This document shows positions 1 to 13,385 of a stretch of 64,000 nucleotides of DNA, one piece after another. The notes beneath the pieces were generated by a model that ran no database searches, was not told where the DNA came from, and saw only the letters and a list, made by a program, of their open reading frames with translations. Origin of the DNA: Patella vulgata (Eukaryota; Mollusca; Gastropoda; Patellidae). The first letter of the stretch is position 1. Every line of letters starts with the position of its first letter. The stretch lies in contig NC_065885.2 of assembly GCF_932274485.2 (NCBI RefSeq), positions 42,793,062-42,857,061 on the forward strand, in the 5' to 3' direction. The translations under genes and the position numbers were made by a program.

Positions 1-290
1 ATTTTTCTCTTCCAAAAATTTTAAGAGTCTGAAATAATCAATGTTATAACATGTTTAAAAGATAACAAGGCTAGTGGCCCTGATAAAATAGGTAACAAAT
101 TCCTGAAAGCTACTTCGCGCTCAATAAGCACACCACTTTGTTTACTCTTTAACAAATCCATTGAAGAAGGGATCTTCCCAGCGTTGTGAAAAATTGCAAA
201 TGTGATACCAATTTTTAGGAACGGATCCAAAAACATAACTGCAAATTATAGACCAATATCTCTACCAGGGGTTTCATTAAATATTACTGT
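1..290 (+). pseudogene. LINE reverse-transcriptase fragment (CR1/Jockey group)
   Basis: In the frame starting near base 61 the + strand reads a typical start of a non-LTR reverse transcriptase: a KASGPDKIGNKFL block, then NKSIEEGIFPALW, then a block ending NYRPISLPG. These are the conserved RT blocks of CR1/Jockey-group LINEs. A stop interrupts the frame near base 187 (after FPAL). The similarity stops near 290 and the fragment runs off the left edge, so its true length is unknown. It differs in sequence from the RT of the next element at 2.0-2.7 kb, so it is a separate insertion or a distant subfamily. Assignment rests on motif recognition only. Confidence 0.7.
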
Positions 291-859
291 AGGTGGGTAA
301 AGTAGCAGAGTAGGTGACTAATGTTTTGAGAGCCAAAGGCTCGAAAAGAGCGGCCCAGGCGATCGAATTGAGCACCGCATCCCCTCCCCCGCCCCCCCCC
401 CCCCCAAGAAAATTTTGCATTTTGGCATACAATATGATACAGTTTGGTTGATTTTACACCACTTTCGGAAGTCTACACATATAGGCCTATATGGGCATCT
501 CTGTATTTCAATCAGAACCTGTATAGGCCTATATTGAGTAAATATTTTTCAAATGTAAAAGTTAGCACACGGTAATTAACTAGTGAACAGGTTTAAAAAC
601 TCAGTTTTGTGCAGGGATTGATCTAACCGTCTACTCAACGAGCCCTTTATCAACCTCTTTTCTAATGTAGCTATCTATACCGGTACATCAATACATAGTG
701 GGCTATTAAACTTTGTTTTTTAGACATCATTATTATTATAATTATTGGGTGTAGGGTCAGCTATAGTTGCCATAATCCATGTCAGTTTACCGATATATAA
801 TGCATGAAAACTAGCTGGTATAATGACATAATGACAGTTTGACAAAAGCATATCATCGG
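291..859. other. No gene recognised
   Basis: AT-rich sequence with a C-rich run near 383-405. I see no coding block or known repeat. Confidence 0.5.
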
Positions 860-2657
860 ACACCCTTTCTATCCCTAGTTTCAATGCACCAATTTGCAAA
901 GACAGGACTACAGGACAGGGATGGGGGAGTAGCACTCTATTCTCGCTAAAACCGACAATACAGAGGGCATTTGGGTAGAAATCAATATTCATAATAAACA
1001 TTTTTTAATTGGCACCTGTTATAGACCCCCAAATTCCACTGTTTAATTAAATAAATATTTTTTCAATTAGTTTTCATTGGCAGCAGCAGACGACATAAAT
1101 AATATCTTTATATTAGGTGATTTTAACATTAATTTCCAATTCTTTTATTCATTCGGCAAATGTTCTCTTCGAATTTAAACAAATTATCAAGGATCCAACC
1201 AGATATGGTAATAATGGTAAAAATACATTGATTGATCTAATATTAACGAATTGTTCCGGTTATATTTTTGATTCAGGTTGCTTAGATAATTCCTGTAGTG
1301 ATCACTGCCCTGTGTACTGTCGGTTAGATTTTCATCGTCTGAAATCAATTAGCTTCAGACGTACTAAATGGAATTATGATAAGGCTGACTTTGAGTTTGA
1401 CCAACTACGACGTGACGCTGGGAGTATCGTATTGACATTACATGTGCCGCCTTCACAAGCGAGTTAATAAATTTGGCAAGAACACATATCCCAACAAAAC
1501 TGCAACCATTAGATCAAAAGACAAACTTTGAATGAACAACACTATTTGGAAAATGGGCAAAAAAAAAACAAAATTCACTGAAAAGCAGTAAAATCAAACT
1601 TGGACCTCGATTGGCAAAAATTTAGAAATATAAGGAATGACTATATTAGCTTGATTAGAAAATACAAAAAAGAATATTATGAAAAATTAGACCAGAAATT
1701 AAATAATAATCAAAATTTTGGCAAAAAGGATTGGTGGCATATAGTCAACTTGTTTGTGAAGGGTCAAAAATCAGAAAAGGGGGATATTCCACCTCTTATG
1801 AATAATGGGGTTCCATATTTTAATCGGAAGGACAAAGCAAATTGTTTAAATGAATACTTTATTAACCAATCACAGCTTGACTACACAAATGCACAACTTT
1901 CTGAACTCTAACAAATCCCTCTTCACTTTGTCACCTAAAATTAACACCAAAAGAAGTTGAAGACATGATTTCCATTATTGATACTTCAAAAACTACAGGC
2001 CCAGATAACATCAGTGGAAAATTCCTAAAATCCAAAATTAACACCAAAAGAAGTTGAAAACATGATTTACATTATTGATACTTCAAAAACTACAGGCCCA
2101 GATAACATCAGTGGACAATTCCTAAAAACCTTTATGTAACGTATTTAATCTTTCACTTGAGCTAAAAATCGTTCCTAATATTTCGAAATGAGCAAACATA
2201 ACGGCAATTCATAAAAAAGGCGCCCATCACTGCGGACATTACAGACCAGTTTCTTTATTGAGCATCATAATCAAAATATTCGAAAAATGCATCTACCAAC
2301 ACGTATCACAATATTATTACTAAGTTGCAAAGTGTTTTTTTGCAAGGAGTCTCAACTACTTACCAACTAATAGATCTTGCGCTCTTCTTCTGTCAAGCCA
2401 TCGACCAAGGTCAATGTACGAGAACAGTGTTTTGTGACATCAGTAAAGCTTTTGACAGAGTTTGGCAAGCTGCACTCTGCCATAAGCTTGGGGCCGTTGG
2501 GATCAGAGGAGACTTGTTCAAAGACTACTTGTCTAACAGACAACAGAAGGTTATTGTCAATGGAGCCTCCTCTGAGCCATTAACGGTCCCTGCTGGCGTT
2601 CCACAGGGCTCCGTTCTCGGTCCATTACTTTTCATTATATACATCAACGATAATTAA
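860..2657 (+). mobile_element. Decayed LINE: endonuclease plus reverse transcriptase (CR1/Jockey group)
   Basis: Pieces of a non-LTR ORF2 appear in order on the + strand. Near 920-1,050 a GGVALYSR-like block and GTCYRPPNST mark the apurinic endonuclease, followed by LGDFNINF (near 1,110) and SDHCPVYCRL (near 1,300), its C-terminal catalytic region. 1,600-1,911 is the linker. From about 1,940 the RT begins (TGPDNISGKFL, then HYRPVSLLS), and 2,325-2,657 is open for 110 codons with FCDISKAFDRVW (motif A) and GVPQGSVLGPLLF (motif B). The copy stops right after YIND, before the YADD box, so it is 3'-truncated. Several frameshifts and stops separate the pieces, and a 97 bp tandem duplication (1,937-2,130) also breaks the frame. 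It is not active. The clade is inferred from motif style. Confidence 0.8.
1937..2130 (+). repeat. 97 bp tandem duplication inside the LINE RT
   Basis: 1,937-2,033 and 2,034-2,130 are near-identical head-to-tail copies coding for the TPKEVEDMI...TGPDNISGKFLK block. Since 97 is not a multiple of three, the second copy is out of frame with the first. Confidence 0.9.
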
Positions 2658-4600
2658 CAATGATAAGGCCGTCGACAACTCATTATTTACTCCAAATAAT
2701 TAATCAAAGCGGTGATTATTTAATATCTCTTTTCGTCTGTTAGAAAATAATTTTTAGGCCTTAAATGGAAATAAACAAAATAGCCAATAACTTTCTTTCC
2801 TTTTACTGTCGCTTCATATGGCATGCAAAGTAAAGAATGCATATTGGATATTATTGTTTAAGATTCTATTATCACCATGGGTAAAAGAAAATGAGAATGA
2901 CCAACAAGTTGAAACGCAACGATTATCGGGTGGGAAAAATATTCTGCCATTGTTTAATTACAAAGCCTCCAAAATGTATGAAAGTGAACGTAAGCATTTC
3001 ATGCCAATGAAATTAAAATTTCTATTCTATTATGGACTCATATTTTAATACCGTTACGGTACCTGAAAATAACAACAGACCTATTGTACACGCAAAATCT
3101 TAATTCAGTCATACAGCTGTGGCGGCTTCTTTGATGATTAAGAAAGGCTACTACTAAACATGATTACCCAATTAACAAACTTAATCTTCTGACCACTAGC
3201 ACCAAGGTGCTAATTTATAATATACAAACTTAGACTATACAAAATTATAACACTATCATAGGAAATGTGAATATGCCGCCTTTGTTGTGGATGTTTTGCT
3301 ATGAAAAGAGTGCATTTACTATGATATTCCTCTTCAGCATCCTTGAAAGCCTAAAGAAGAAAATATTGATATTAAACGACAAATTAACGAATGATTTAAT
3401 GGCATGGTTACTGTGTGATATTGTTTTAGAACATATAAGCAACACCTTTAACTTTCTTTTTCTAAAAACTGCAGATTTCAGTACATTAAATTCATTTGCA
3501 ACTAACTGAGAGCTCGCACGACCGCCCTTTTCCATTCTCGAACGTTAAACAGTCACCCATGCCCGATGAATTAATAAATTAAATTCTTGTAATGCAATTA
3601 TATCCACTGTAAATAGCGTTTGTTTACAGTTATCTATACACTGGTATCATAACCGTGCCATACGAAAAACTCCATAGTATACACAATGGCTATAATAACT
3701 ACTTTCAATTAAGGTGTAATGAATATGTAAAATGATAAATATTTGTTGCATCAACCCAAAACCATGTTTTTCGTATTCAGCGCCTCCGAAAACCTCGAAA
3801 ATGATATATTACACAATAGAGTACCAAGTATAAGAACTCCAATAATTGCCATTTTGGTGCCCATTTTGAAAAACAAGATGGAGGATTACAGTCCGGTCGA
3901 CCCCTGATGGTACAACGTTCGTATTAAGTGCCTAATAAAAAATCTAAAATTGGGAGATAGTAATTAAATATTTCACACAAAAACAAACGCTGTAATTTTT
4001 CTAGATGACACTCAGCAAAGTAATTACAAGACATGAAAAGTAAAAAGAGTGAGGTTTTGTGGGTCCAGATCATATGTGGACAGATAGGAACTCAATACCA
4101 GAGAGTCCGAAAAGGTGAAAATCGGTCGGCCCTGTCCATGCACCATTCAATGCACTTCCCCAGTACAAGCACAAAATGGATGTCAAACATTGACTCGCTT
4201 AACTCCTTAATGTCAAAATTGATTCTACCATCTTTATACTTGTTATTTTAGGCCACATTTTGAAGCAGTTCTAATATTTGTCCCCATACATTTTCTGGTT
4301 ATTTATCTCGGGCGTTGGTTTGAAGGTTGGTTTTTATAAGAATATGACTCGCTGAATCCAAAGAGCTTGGGCATCCCCTGCCCCCAAAAGTGACGGAGAA
4401 TTCTGCTAGGAAGCCAAATTCAAAATGGGATCCATTTTTGAGAGAAAATCATAATGTCCCCTGTTTAGGTTTTTGTGGTCCCCAATTTGAGGTATTAAAT
4501 AGAGAATCCCCTCCAAGTCTTTTTTGATATCAAAAAATATCAACACAAGTCGATAAAGTAAAGAAAACGAGGCTCTGCCAGTTTTTTTTTTACTATTAAA
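2658..4600. other. No gene recognised
   Basis: AT-rich DNA. The open frames here (for example 2,818-3,048 and 3,267-3,509) show no family motif, no splice-site pattern I can support, and low-complexity composition. I treat the stretch as non-coding or unrecognised. Confidence 0.5.
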
Positions 4601-5440
4601 ATGTGTCTGTTTGCCTGTCTGTCCGGCCGTCACACTTTTTGGGACACAATAACTCTCTTTCTAATTGAGCTAGAATGTTCAAACTTCGTGTAGGTGTTTA
4701 TTAGGTCAATACCTTGATGGAGTTTGAAGATGAACATTTTCTGCTAAGGGTAAGCAGAGATAAGCAATTTGATTGGTTGATGCTTTGGGACACGTTAACT
4801 TTAGTTCTTATTAAGTGAGAGTGAGGACACTTGGTGTATAGTTTTATCACATTAATACTCTGACTAAGTTCCATAATAAGCATTTTCTGCTTAGGGTAAG
4901 CAGAGTGATAAGCAATTTGATTGGTCGAGACTTAGGAACACGATAACTCTCCTTCTAATTGAGGTAGAATGTTCAAACTTGGTGTAGGCGTTCATTAGGT
5001 AAATGCATTGATGGAGTTCGATGATAAACATTGTAAGCAGAGATAAGCAATCTGATTTGTTGATGCCTTGGGGCACGATAACTTTGGTTTTAATTAAGTG
5101 AGAGTGATGAAACTCTGAGTATAGATTTATTATATCATTACCTTGACTAAGTTTGATGATGAGAATTTTCTGCTTAGGCTAAGGATTGATAAGCAATTTG
5201 ATTGGTCAAGATTTTGGAACATAACAACTCTGCTTTCAATTGAGGTAGAGTGTTTAAAATTGATGTAGATGTTCATTAGGTGAATGTCTTGACGGAGTTC
5301 AATGATTCAAAAAAATTAGCTTTTCGAGCTAAAGCTATTTCATTGGTCGATGCTTTGGTACAAGATAACTTTGATTCTATCTTGTACCAACTTAGTGTAT
5401 AGGTGATAATCTGTTTGATTGCCTGATACTTTTAAAATAA
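4600..5440. repeat. ~143 bp tandem array with alternating A/B monomers
   Basis: Six units start near 4,646, 4,794, 4,938, 5,077, 5,222 and 5,361, each opening with a form of AYAACTYT. Units 1, 3 and 5 share TCTAATTGAGGTAGAATGTT-type starts; units 2, 4 and 6 share TTTTAATTAAGTGAGAG-type starts, giving a ~285 bp higher-order repeat. The left edge carries TGTCTGTTTGCCTGTCTGTC, the CTGT-rich head also seen on other tandem-unit mobile repeats of this window, so the array may be the core of a Helentron/pearl-like element whose ends are eroded. No coding function is evident. Confidence 0.75.
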
Positions 5441-7433
5441 ATAAATGTGCGATTAATTAATATGTGTCATCTATTTATTTTGGGATTTCGGCGGGGGACA
5501 TCAGCCTCAATGTTGACTTGTTTACTTTATTGATGAGATTTTCTTTATCACCCAATCCTTTCTTACATGCACAAATAAATAAATATAATTCTTTGCTATA
5601 GATTTCACTTTTACTGAACCTGATTACATTACGGCGTAGTGATACATCATTTTTTGACAGCAATTCAACCATTGCAAAGTCCTTTATATTGACCCAGTTT
5701 TTCCCTCAAGGTCAATTAAATAAAAATAGTTACCTTTCCTTTAAAATAAAAAATAAAAAAATAGTTCCTATTTAACTGACCAATCAAATTCATGTAAAGA
5801 GATATCTCCTAAGGAGATATCGCAGTAGATTATGAAATTTATCACACAAGTGATATCTACTGTAGAATGTATTATTAGGTGATAACATAAAATATGTTCC
5901 ACCCAAAGGTATTCCAATATGACCACTATATTCGCATTGTCGGTACAGTTCGAAATGAAATGGGGTTTAACGTCCTACAGTTCTGCCCCAACTGGGATAA
6001 TGAGGAAGGAGGGACATTTCGATGTTAATTATAGTAATTTGATGGTGTGATATGTTAAACTGGAGGTTTTCGAGGTCGCAGAATTCATATCTGAACTGCT
6101 AAGTGTACTATTTTCTTCCATGGTCTCCTGAACATAGATATTTTGTCGAATTTGAGTACCACATTGGTGTTTTATTCGGTCATGGCATATTTTGCGGTTC
6201 AGATATTAATTTGCCTACCCCCGAAAACCTACTATTTGAATTTCCCGCCAAATGTAGCCATATTTTGAATAAAGTCATATTGGAATACTAATTTGTATTG
6301 GCACCATCCGAATTCTGAATCAACGCATATAATCCATCAAAAAACATTCGGTGGACTTTATTTCATGGCCCCCAACAGTGACATCCAGGCCCTGGGACAA
6401 GCAACTCGGCGAAACGTTTTGAGAGACACATAGTCTCTAGCGTCAATTGCCATATATCTGGGGTAACTGGAGGTCACTTTCCTAAAGCACATTGGTCAGA
6501 AAAAGGTCTGCAATTGGCAAAAATATCGAAAAACATTGAGATTTTTAGTGCCTAATAAAGCGAAGACGAAAGTAAAAGTTTCGCTTTCAGTTTTGTTTTT
6601 AATGATCGGATACCAGTCAGCCTACCTAGAGCGATCATTCATTCATTGTAGCGTTCTTCAGACCTGGACTTGGCCCCTATACCCTGACAATGACAATAAC
6701 ATGAAACGGAACGAGAACGGGTCGGGGCTCCACGGCACTAAGGACTGGGCATGTGATTTATAGTTTTTAATTTACAATTTTTCCCAAAAAAGATGAACTG
6801 GCAGAATCCGATTTTAATCTCACCCATGGAACTAGGTACCCACATTCAGAAAAGTTACTGGTTTTCTTCTGCTCTATGGTCAAGTAACTGTATTTTTTTT
6901 ATTACTTTATACCAACAAATGTTTTTTAAAACATTACTCAACATACCTCCTGTACCCTCTAGGCATCGAGCTCCTGGACAAGGGCCTCAGCTCCCCCACC
7001 CCCCTTCACGGGCCCTGCTTTATTTCCATCGCAAGGTTTAACCTGGTGTTTGACTACCTGACTAGTACCATTACCTTTGCACAACAGGAAAAATACATCC
7101 CAACAGACTTTCAGCTAGAGCCAGTTGCAAAACGTAAAAAATTAGTTAGACCAATTTTCACCTTTTTGAACTCTGTGGTATTGACTTCCTGTCTGTCCAC
7201 ATGAACGGGACCCCCAAAACATAACGCTTTATGTGATGCTTTTAGGAACACTACCAAGAGGTGCTGTTCGCATTACAGCCAAAATTGGTTTTGTAACACA
7301 TCTCAAGTACACCTGTGTCAAAATTTAAATCTTTACGATGATTTTGGGGATTAACCTACTTCTGTGTAGGCCAAATGTCAAAATTGTTCAGCCCGTCCAT
7401 TCACCTTTAAATGCACTTCTTCAGTAAGAGAAC
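5441..7433. other. No gene recognised
   Basis: Mostly unique-looking DNA. A 21 bp palindrome with 10 bp arms around a central A lies at 5,801-5,821 (GATATCTCCT / AGGAGATATC). A SINE tail fragment at 5,953-6,010 is listed separately. Short open frames at 6,103-6,291, 6,536-6,763 and 6,793-7,041 have no recognisable motifs. Confidence 0.5.
5953..6010 (-). mobile_element. SINE2 3'-end fragment
   Basis: The minus strand reads CCCAGT...AGGACGTTAAACCCC followed by ATTTCATTTC, matching the last ~55 bases of the complete SINE2 copy at 48,286-48,645. The rest of the SINE is absent. Confidence 0.75.
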
Positions 7434-7562
7434 TTTTGGCAGTTGTAATTCGATATAAAAGTGCCATTGCGCCACAGCAGGGCAAAATTCCCCTCATAGT
7501 ACACTGATGGAGCCCAGTCAGAGTAGGACATACATGTATAACCCCATTTCATTTCATTTCTT
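7434..7562 (+). mobile_element. SINE2 3'-half fragment
   Basis: GGCAGTTGTAATTCGATATA, AGGGCAAAATTCCCCTCATA and the ending CCCCATTTCATTTCATTTC match the 3' third of the SINE2 at 48,286-48,645. It is 5'-truncated and the GACGTTAAA part of the tail is disrupted. Confidence 0.75.
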
Positions 7563-8138
7563 TTTATTGACGTAGACTATTTTTGTCAACAATTGAAATG
7601 AATCCATGTTCCTACGGCTACTGTAATAGTATCCCCTTACGACAATGCAACAATATTTATATACTTTAGCTTCCTTCTACGTTATTGTAACACGTTGTTC
7701 TTCTTTATCAACCCATAATGGGCATACCCTCTTCTCTGCATCAACATTTGTTTCTACTGTTAACATACATAAATGGACTAATTTTGGAAGAAATGTGATG
7801 TCTGATATGCCGTTGTGACGTCACAGTAATGTCATGACATCATAGAGACATAACGTTGCCATTTTTGGACTCGCTGGTGTCTAAATCCAACAGTTTTAGA
7901 GATATTCGCGAGTTTTGATCGATAGCCGCCATCTTGGATTTGGCAACGACCACTGTACTTATTTGGACTCTGATTTTGGTCAACTTTCTTTTCCTTACTT
8001 AGGAGATCATAATGAGTGTCTAGAAATCAAGAAACCTTTTGTTTCAATTTTTTTTACATCAAATATTAGTTTGACCAGCCTACAGTGACCAAATGTGTAT
8101 TCATTAACGCCTGACTGATTCCTCAATCCCCTGGGACC
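7563..8138. other. No gene recognised
   Basis: Contains a perfect TGACGTCA (near 7,815) beside a second palindrome (ATGTCATGACAT near 7,830). I see no gene. Confidence 0.45.
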
Positions 8139-8294
8139 TGTTTCACGAAATTTTAACTCAGATGAAATCCAAATTTTAGTAATTTGATTGGATAATATTA
8201 GGTTGATTTTAGTGCTTAGCCAGTCAAACTGAAGTGTCTACTACAATTTGGATTTTATCTTAAAGATTTTTTAGTTAAGATTTCGAGAAACAGA
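8139..8294. mobile_element. Short MITE with terminal inverted repeats
   Basis: The left end CTGTTTCACGAAATTTTAAC and the inverted right end (CTGTTTCTCGAAATCTTAAC on the minus strand) form TIRs. The pairing continues inward with AAATCCAAATT on both sides, so most of the ~155 bp folds back on itself. No coding. The superfamily is not determinable because I cannot fix a target duplication. Confidence 0.7.
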
Positions 8295-8678
8295 TTAAAT
8301 AAAACAATTGACTACGTAATAATTTGTTTTGGATTTTAATTTAAGATCCAATTTAGAATTTGTTTTATAATGTCATAACAAAGACTGTCGCTGTAGCCAT
8401 ATCCCTGTGTGATTTTAATAAGAATAGGCCGACAGTAAACCAAAAATAATTGGCTTCTGATTAAAACAGCAAGATTGGTGTGAAATTGTTATCGATGACC
8501 CACCCTCTCTTCTCATGACAGAGATTTTAAAACTGTGTTTTAAAGTGACTTTTCTATTGAGTCTAATCGGTAACAATGCAAGACGATAATTCAGAGATTA
8601 TGATTGGGCCAGTCATATGTTAATTGGACTGTCAATAAACACTTGTCAGCTGGTGATGTGTATACAGTGATATATATT
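8295..8678. other. No gene recognised
   Basis: Unique-looking DNA between the MITE and the tandem-unit element. Nothing supportable. Confidence 0.45.
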
Positions 8679-9015
8679 GTACTAGCAGGATACCCAGCTT
8701 CGCTCGGGGGTCATAACTCCGAAACCGGAAGTTGTAGACTAACGCCACCTGGCCTATGTTACTCCCCGGTCGTAGCTACCCCTATACCCCAAATTTCAGA
8801 CTCGGGGCAGACCTAGTGTAGCCGCCAACCCCGCTTCGCTCGGGGGAATAACTCCGAAACCGGAAGTGGTAGATTAACGCCACCTGGCCTATGTTACTCC
8901 CCGGTCCAAGCTACCCCTATACCCCAAATTTCAGACTCGAGCAGACCTAGTGTAGCCGCCAGCCCCGAACAGACAGACAAACAGACAAACGACAGTCACA
9001 AATATTAGTATAGAA
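8679..9015 (+). mobile_element. Tandem-unit element G1 (pearl/BivTR-like, non-autonomous)
   Basis: Starts TACTAGCAGGATACCC, holds two ~145 bp units each opening GCTTCGCTCGGGG and containing AACTCCGAAACCGGAAGT and ACGCCACCTGGCCTATGTT, and ends in a (CAGA)n-like tract followed by ACAAACGACAGT. The same head, units and tail recur in G2 at 24,747-25,587, which shows that this is a mobile family with a variable number of units. No coding. Resemblance to molluscan pearl-type elements is from general knowledge. Confidence 0.75.
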
Positions 9016-9653
9016 GATAGACAGTGATATATTGTATAGATAACTATGTGTAGTCCCTGTGACGTCACCAGCCAATCTACTGGATTAAGGGTGTGATTGA
9101 AAAATTGAAAAGCATTTTAGGTGTCTGATTCTTAAACGTTAATATGTCGAATAATTTTAATGGGATTGATGTGAACTTGCTGTAATGTGTATATCGTAAC
9201 CACTGACTATAAGTACATAAAATCTAGTGTTATTGTCTTATGTGGTCTTTAACATAGAAGCTGGACATAGGTCATTCTCTTCTTTATGGAAGGGTATCAC
9301 TGCCAATATTAAATGCTCTGCTAAAATGTTTTTCGATTGATTATATGCAACAAGTACAATGTGCAAAGTCCTAATACCGGTAATGATCAAGTCAAAAAAC
9401 ACAACACAATTTATATGGAAAACAATCACTGGTTTATACACATATAGCATGACGTTTCGACAAGTATTCTCTTATCGTTATCAAGTACAATTAATGATAA
9501 ATTACCATATAAATTGTGTTGGTTTTTTTTAATGTACTCAATCACTAAATGCCACTCGAGGATTATAATGATAAAGTCAAAATACCTCTAAGGCCCAACG
9601 TCAAACGTTTAAAGTAATGTGTCATAGGACAAATGTCTTATTGCAAAATGCTG
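9016..9653. other. No gene recognised
   Basis: AT-rich DNA; the minus open frame 9,238-9,450 has no recognisable motif. Confidence 0.45.
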
Positions 9654-10374
9654 TTTTTTATACACCCATATGGTCATATGGCTAAAGTTAATATCCGATT
9701 GACTTTAAATTTATACAGTGTTTAAGGTCATGAGACGAAGAAGCCTATTGATTTTCAGCGATTTTCGATAATTACTTCGATAAATCTTGTGAATGCTCTA
9801 GAGGTCAAAGTTAATATCCGATTGACTTTAAATTGATACAAAGTGTTTAAGGTCATGAGACAAGGAAGCCTAATGATTTTCAGCGATTTCCGATAATTAC
9901 TGTCAGAGTTATGGCCCTTGATCACTTTGAAAAATCTTGTGGATGCTCTAGAGGCTACGGTTAATATCTAATTGACTTTAAATTTATACACAGTGTTTAA
10001 GGTCATGAGATGAAGAATCCTATTGATTTTCAGCGATTTCCGATAATTACTGCTAGAGTTATGGCCCTTGATCACTTTGAAAAATCTTGTGGACACTCTA
10101 GCGGCTAAAGTTTATATCCGATTGACTTCAGATTGATACACAGAGTTTAAGATCTTGAGACGAACAAGTTTATTGATTTTCAATTAATCTTTAGGACTTG
10201 AACAGCTAAATCCATGATGTTAAAAGTTTCATATTCTAAACGTTAGCATGGGGCAGAAGTTTATAAAAACCAAACAAATTCTAATGGTTTTCTGATAATT
10301 TTCTGATAACTTTTGTTGACTGCCCGGATGATATAGCTGCTGTGGGCGTATGTTTCGTTGCCTGGCAACCTATC
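9654..10374 (+). mobile_element. Helentron-like non-autonomous element, family A, copy A1
   Basis: Head TTTTTTATACACCC, four ~147 bp units (near 9,681, 9,808, 9,955 and 10,105) each with TTAATATCCGATTGACTT and AGTTATGGCCCTTGATCAC, then the family tail GCTGTGGGCGTATGTTTCG followed by the hairpin GTTGCCTGGCAACC. Head and tail carry the inverted motif ATACGCCCACA / TGTGGGCGTAT in better-preserved copies. The head of A1 is shortened. Non-coding. Confidence 0.8.
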
Positions 10375-13300
10375 TTTTAACATGTCAAAATTTTACATTT
10401 TACATTTGCACTCTGCCATATCTCATTTCTCCTTCACGATTTCAACATAGCAACTTACGCACAGCACTATCTTTGATATTATGCATATATTTGAAAGCAT
10501 ACCTTTGGATTTTTATACGCCCACATATTCATGTGGACGTATATTGTCGTCGCCCCTGTCCATCCACAATTGTGTATGGACACTCTACACAGGTCACAAT
10601 TCTTAACCGATTTTGACGAAACTTGAAATATAGATTTGTCTCCAAAAGATCTCGGTTGCTTTCGATATTAGCATGTAGCGGATCGAAAATTCATGGATTA
10701 TGGCCCCTGATTGTACGAAAAATCACATTTTTAGCTTGTGGACACTCTAAAGGTCACAACTTTCATCTGATTTTGATGAAACTTGAAATGCATGTTTATA
10801 ACCCAAAGATCTTCGTTTCTTTCAATATTTGCGCATATCTGATGATATCTTCCTGAATTATGGCCCCTGATTGTACGTAAAATGGCGTTTTTAGCTTGTT
10901 GTCCCTGTAGAGGTCACAATTTTTATCCGATTTAAAAAAACGTTTGAATATATCACCATGACACCGTAATGATGGCTGAGTTTGAATTTCATGAAAATCG
11001 GACCAAAACTGCCGGATGAAATGGCCGCCCCTGGTACGCTAATAGTGTAAACATATGGTATATCAAGGTTGTGGACCCTCTAGAGGTCACAATTTTAATC
11101 CGATTTTCATGAAACTTGAAATACATGTTTGTAACCCAAAGGTCTTGGTTCCTTTCGATATTCGTGCATATCGGATCATAACTTCCTGTATTATGGTCCT
11201 TCATTGTACGAAAAATAGTTTTAGCTTGAGGTCTCTCTAGAGGTCACAATTTCTATCTGATTTTAAAACAGGACCAAAACTGCCAGACAAAATGGCCGCC
11301 CCTCATATGCAAATATTGTAAATATTATATGGTATATCAGGCTTGTGGACTCTCTGGAGGACATAATTTTGATCCGATTTTGATGAAACTTGAAATACAT
11401 GTTTATAACCCAAAGATCTTGGTTCCTTTCGATATTCGCACATATCGGATTGTAATTTCCTGAATTATGGCCTCTGATTGTACAAAGAATCCTGTTTTTA
11501 TACGCCCACATTTTCATGTGGACGTATATTGTCTTCGCCCGTGTCCGTCCGTGCACAATTTTTATCCAATTTTGGCGAAAGTTGAAATATAGGTTTATCT
11601 CCAAAAGATCTCGGTTGCTTTCGATATTGGCATGTATTGGACCGAAACTTCATGGATTGTGGCCCCTGATTGTACGAAAAATCATGTTTTTAGCTTCTGG
11701 ACCCGATAGAGATAATTTTTATTCGATTACAAAAAACGTTTGAATATATCACCATTACACCCTAAGGACGGTTAAATTTCGAATTTCGTTAAAATCGGAC
11801 AAAAACTGACAGACAAAATGGCCACCCCTCGTACTCAAATAGCGTAAAAATAAGGTATATGAATGTTGTGAACCCTGTAGAGGTCACAATTTGCTTTTGA
11901 TTTTGATGAAACTTGAAATATAAGTTTATAACCCAAAGATCTTGCACTAGGAAATTGGTACCGTTTAATCTGGCGTTAATTTCTAATCTGTGTCCAATTA
12001 TTCATAAATACCGGTATTGTTGAATTTCGGCGAATATTGCTCAATTTGTACTTCTATCGAATTTCAATCTCACTGTTTAGTTTTGATTACCAAGTGTCTA
12101 ATTAACTAGTGTTTAGTTTCTCGACAAGTGTTGAATTTTAAGTGTCCCGTCTAATTAGCACGACTGTTCAATAATTAGTTGGACCATTCAATTTCCCGAG
12201 CCGTGATTAAAATCAGTCAAGGTGTCCAATTACGCAAGGTGTTCAATTTTATCAAACATCTAATTTCATGTGCGATGTTCAGATATTACGATGTGTTTAA
12301 TTGTGGGTCATCGTTCAGTTTTGCCGTTGAATGTCTATTTTGGCGCACGATGTTGAAATACTGTAATAAGTGTTAGTTTTAGTACTGACCTGTTGCGATA
12401 CGGTAAAATATTATTTTTCAGGATTCATACGACGGCAGGTATCAGTAGAAACGTTGCGAAGGTTTGACGAATCACGATTATCGTGTCATTTTTTTAGTTG
12501 AAAATTGCCACGATATATAACTCGATGTAATAGTCGCTATCGTGTAACACAATAGGCCTCGGTGTAATTTTACATGCAAAATTAACGGTATTATTTGTCA
12601 TAAACAATCAATGTCAAAACGATATACTGCCACGATGATATGAATGTTGAATATTTTCGTTAATAATACGGACGCGTTAGTCCACGTTGTATAGTGAGAA
12701 CACACGTGTTCACATATTCTGCACGATATATATGCGGTTATATTTTCAACCAGTCATGTAGAGCCGCATGTCTAGAACATTTTAAAGGACACGTATGCAT
12801 AAGACTATACATGTATTACACAGTTTAGATATTTATGCTGTTTTCAAATTGTTTTGCATATTTACTGTATTAAGAGTGTATAGTTAAGAATTACTCTTGA
12901 ATTACGGCAAAGATAGACATTTAAATCGCAAACTATAAAGGTATTTTGGTTATCGGTCTTACAAATAGAAATAAGACATAGAAATAAGAAATAAGACTTG
13001 CAACGGGATTCGAAAGCACTTTCAAGTCAGATGTAAAATTGTACTTACCGTAAAAATGAACTGAACACAACACAAGTCTCCGATGTAAGAGAATATTAGT
13101 TAATTATAACCGCTATCAAATCCACACAAAAATCCAAGGCACTCGTTTTATTTTAGAAAAGAATAACTGTATTTCGACCGACAGGCTATTCCACATGAAC
13201 CCCAAATCAATGATGAACTGTCAACTTATGTAGTCATTCACGTGCAGATTGGTTTGAATAACAGAAATGTCCCGTGTATAAAAGATCAAAGAATAAAACT

Positions 13301-13385
13301 GCACGTAGCCGCTTTGTTTATCTAAAAGGGGCTCCGGCGCACTTTAAGGAATTATTTTTGGCCCAATATTAACCATCGCCAATTT

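Noticed and set aside
4600-5440. CRISPR-like array
   Set aside because: Units are contiguous ~143 bp monomers without unique spacers, in a eukaryotic context.
7805-7840. CREB-type regulatory site (TGACGTCA) as a promoter
   Set aside because: One palindromic site in unrecognised DNA with no gene nearby is not enough.
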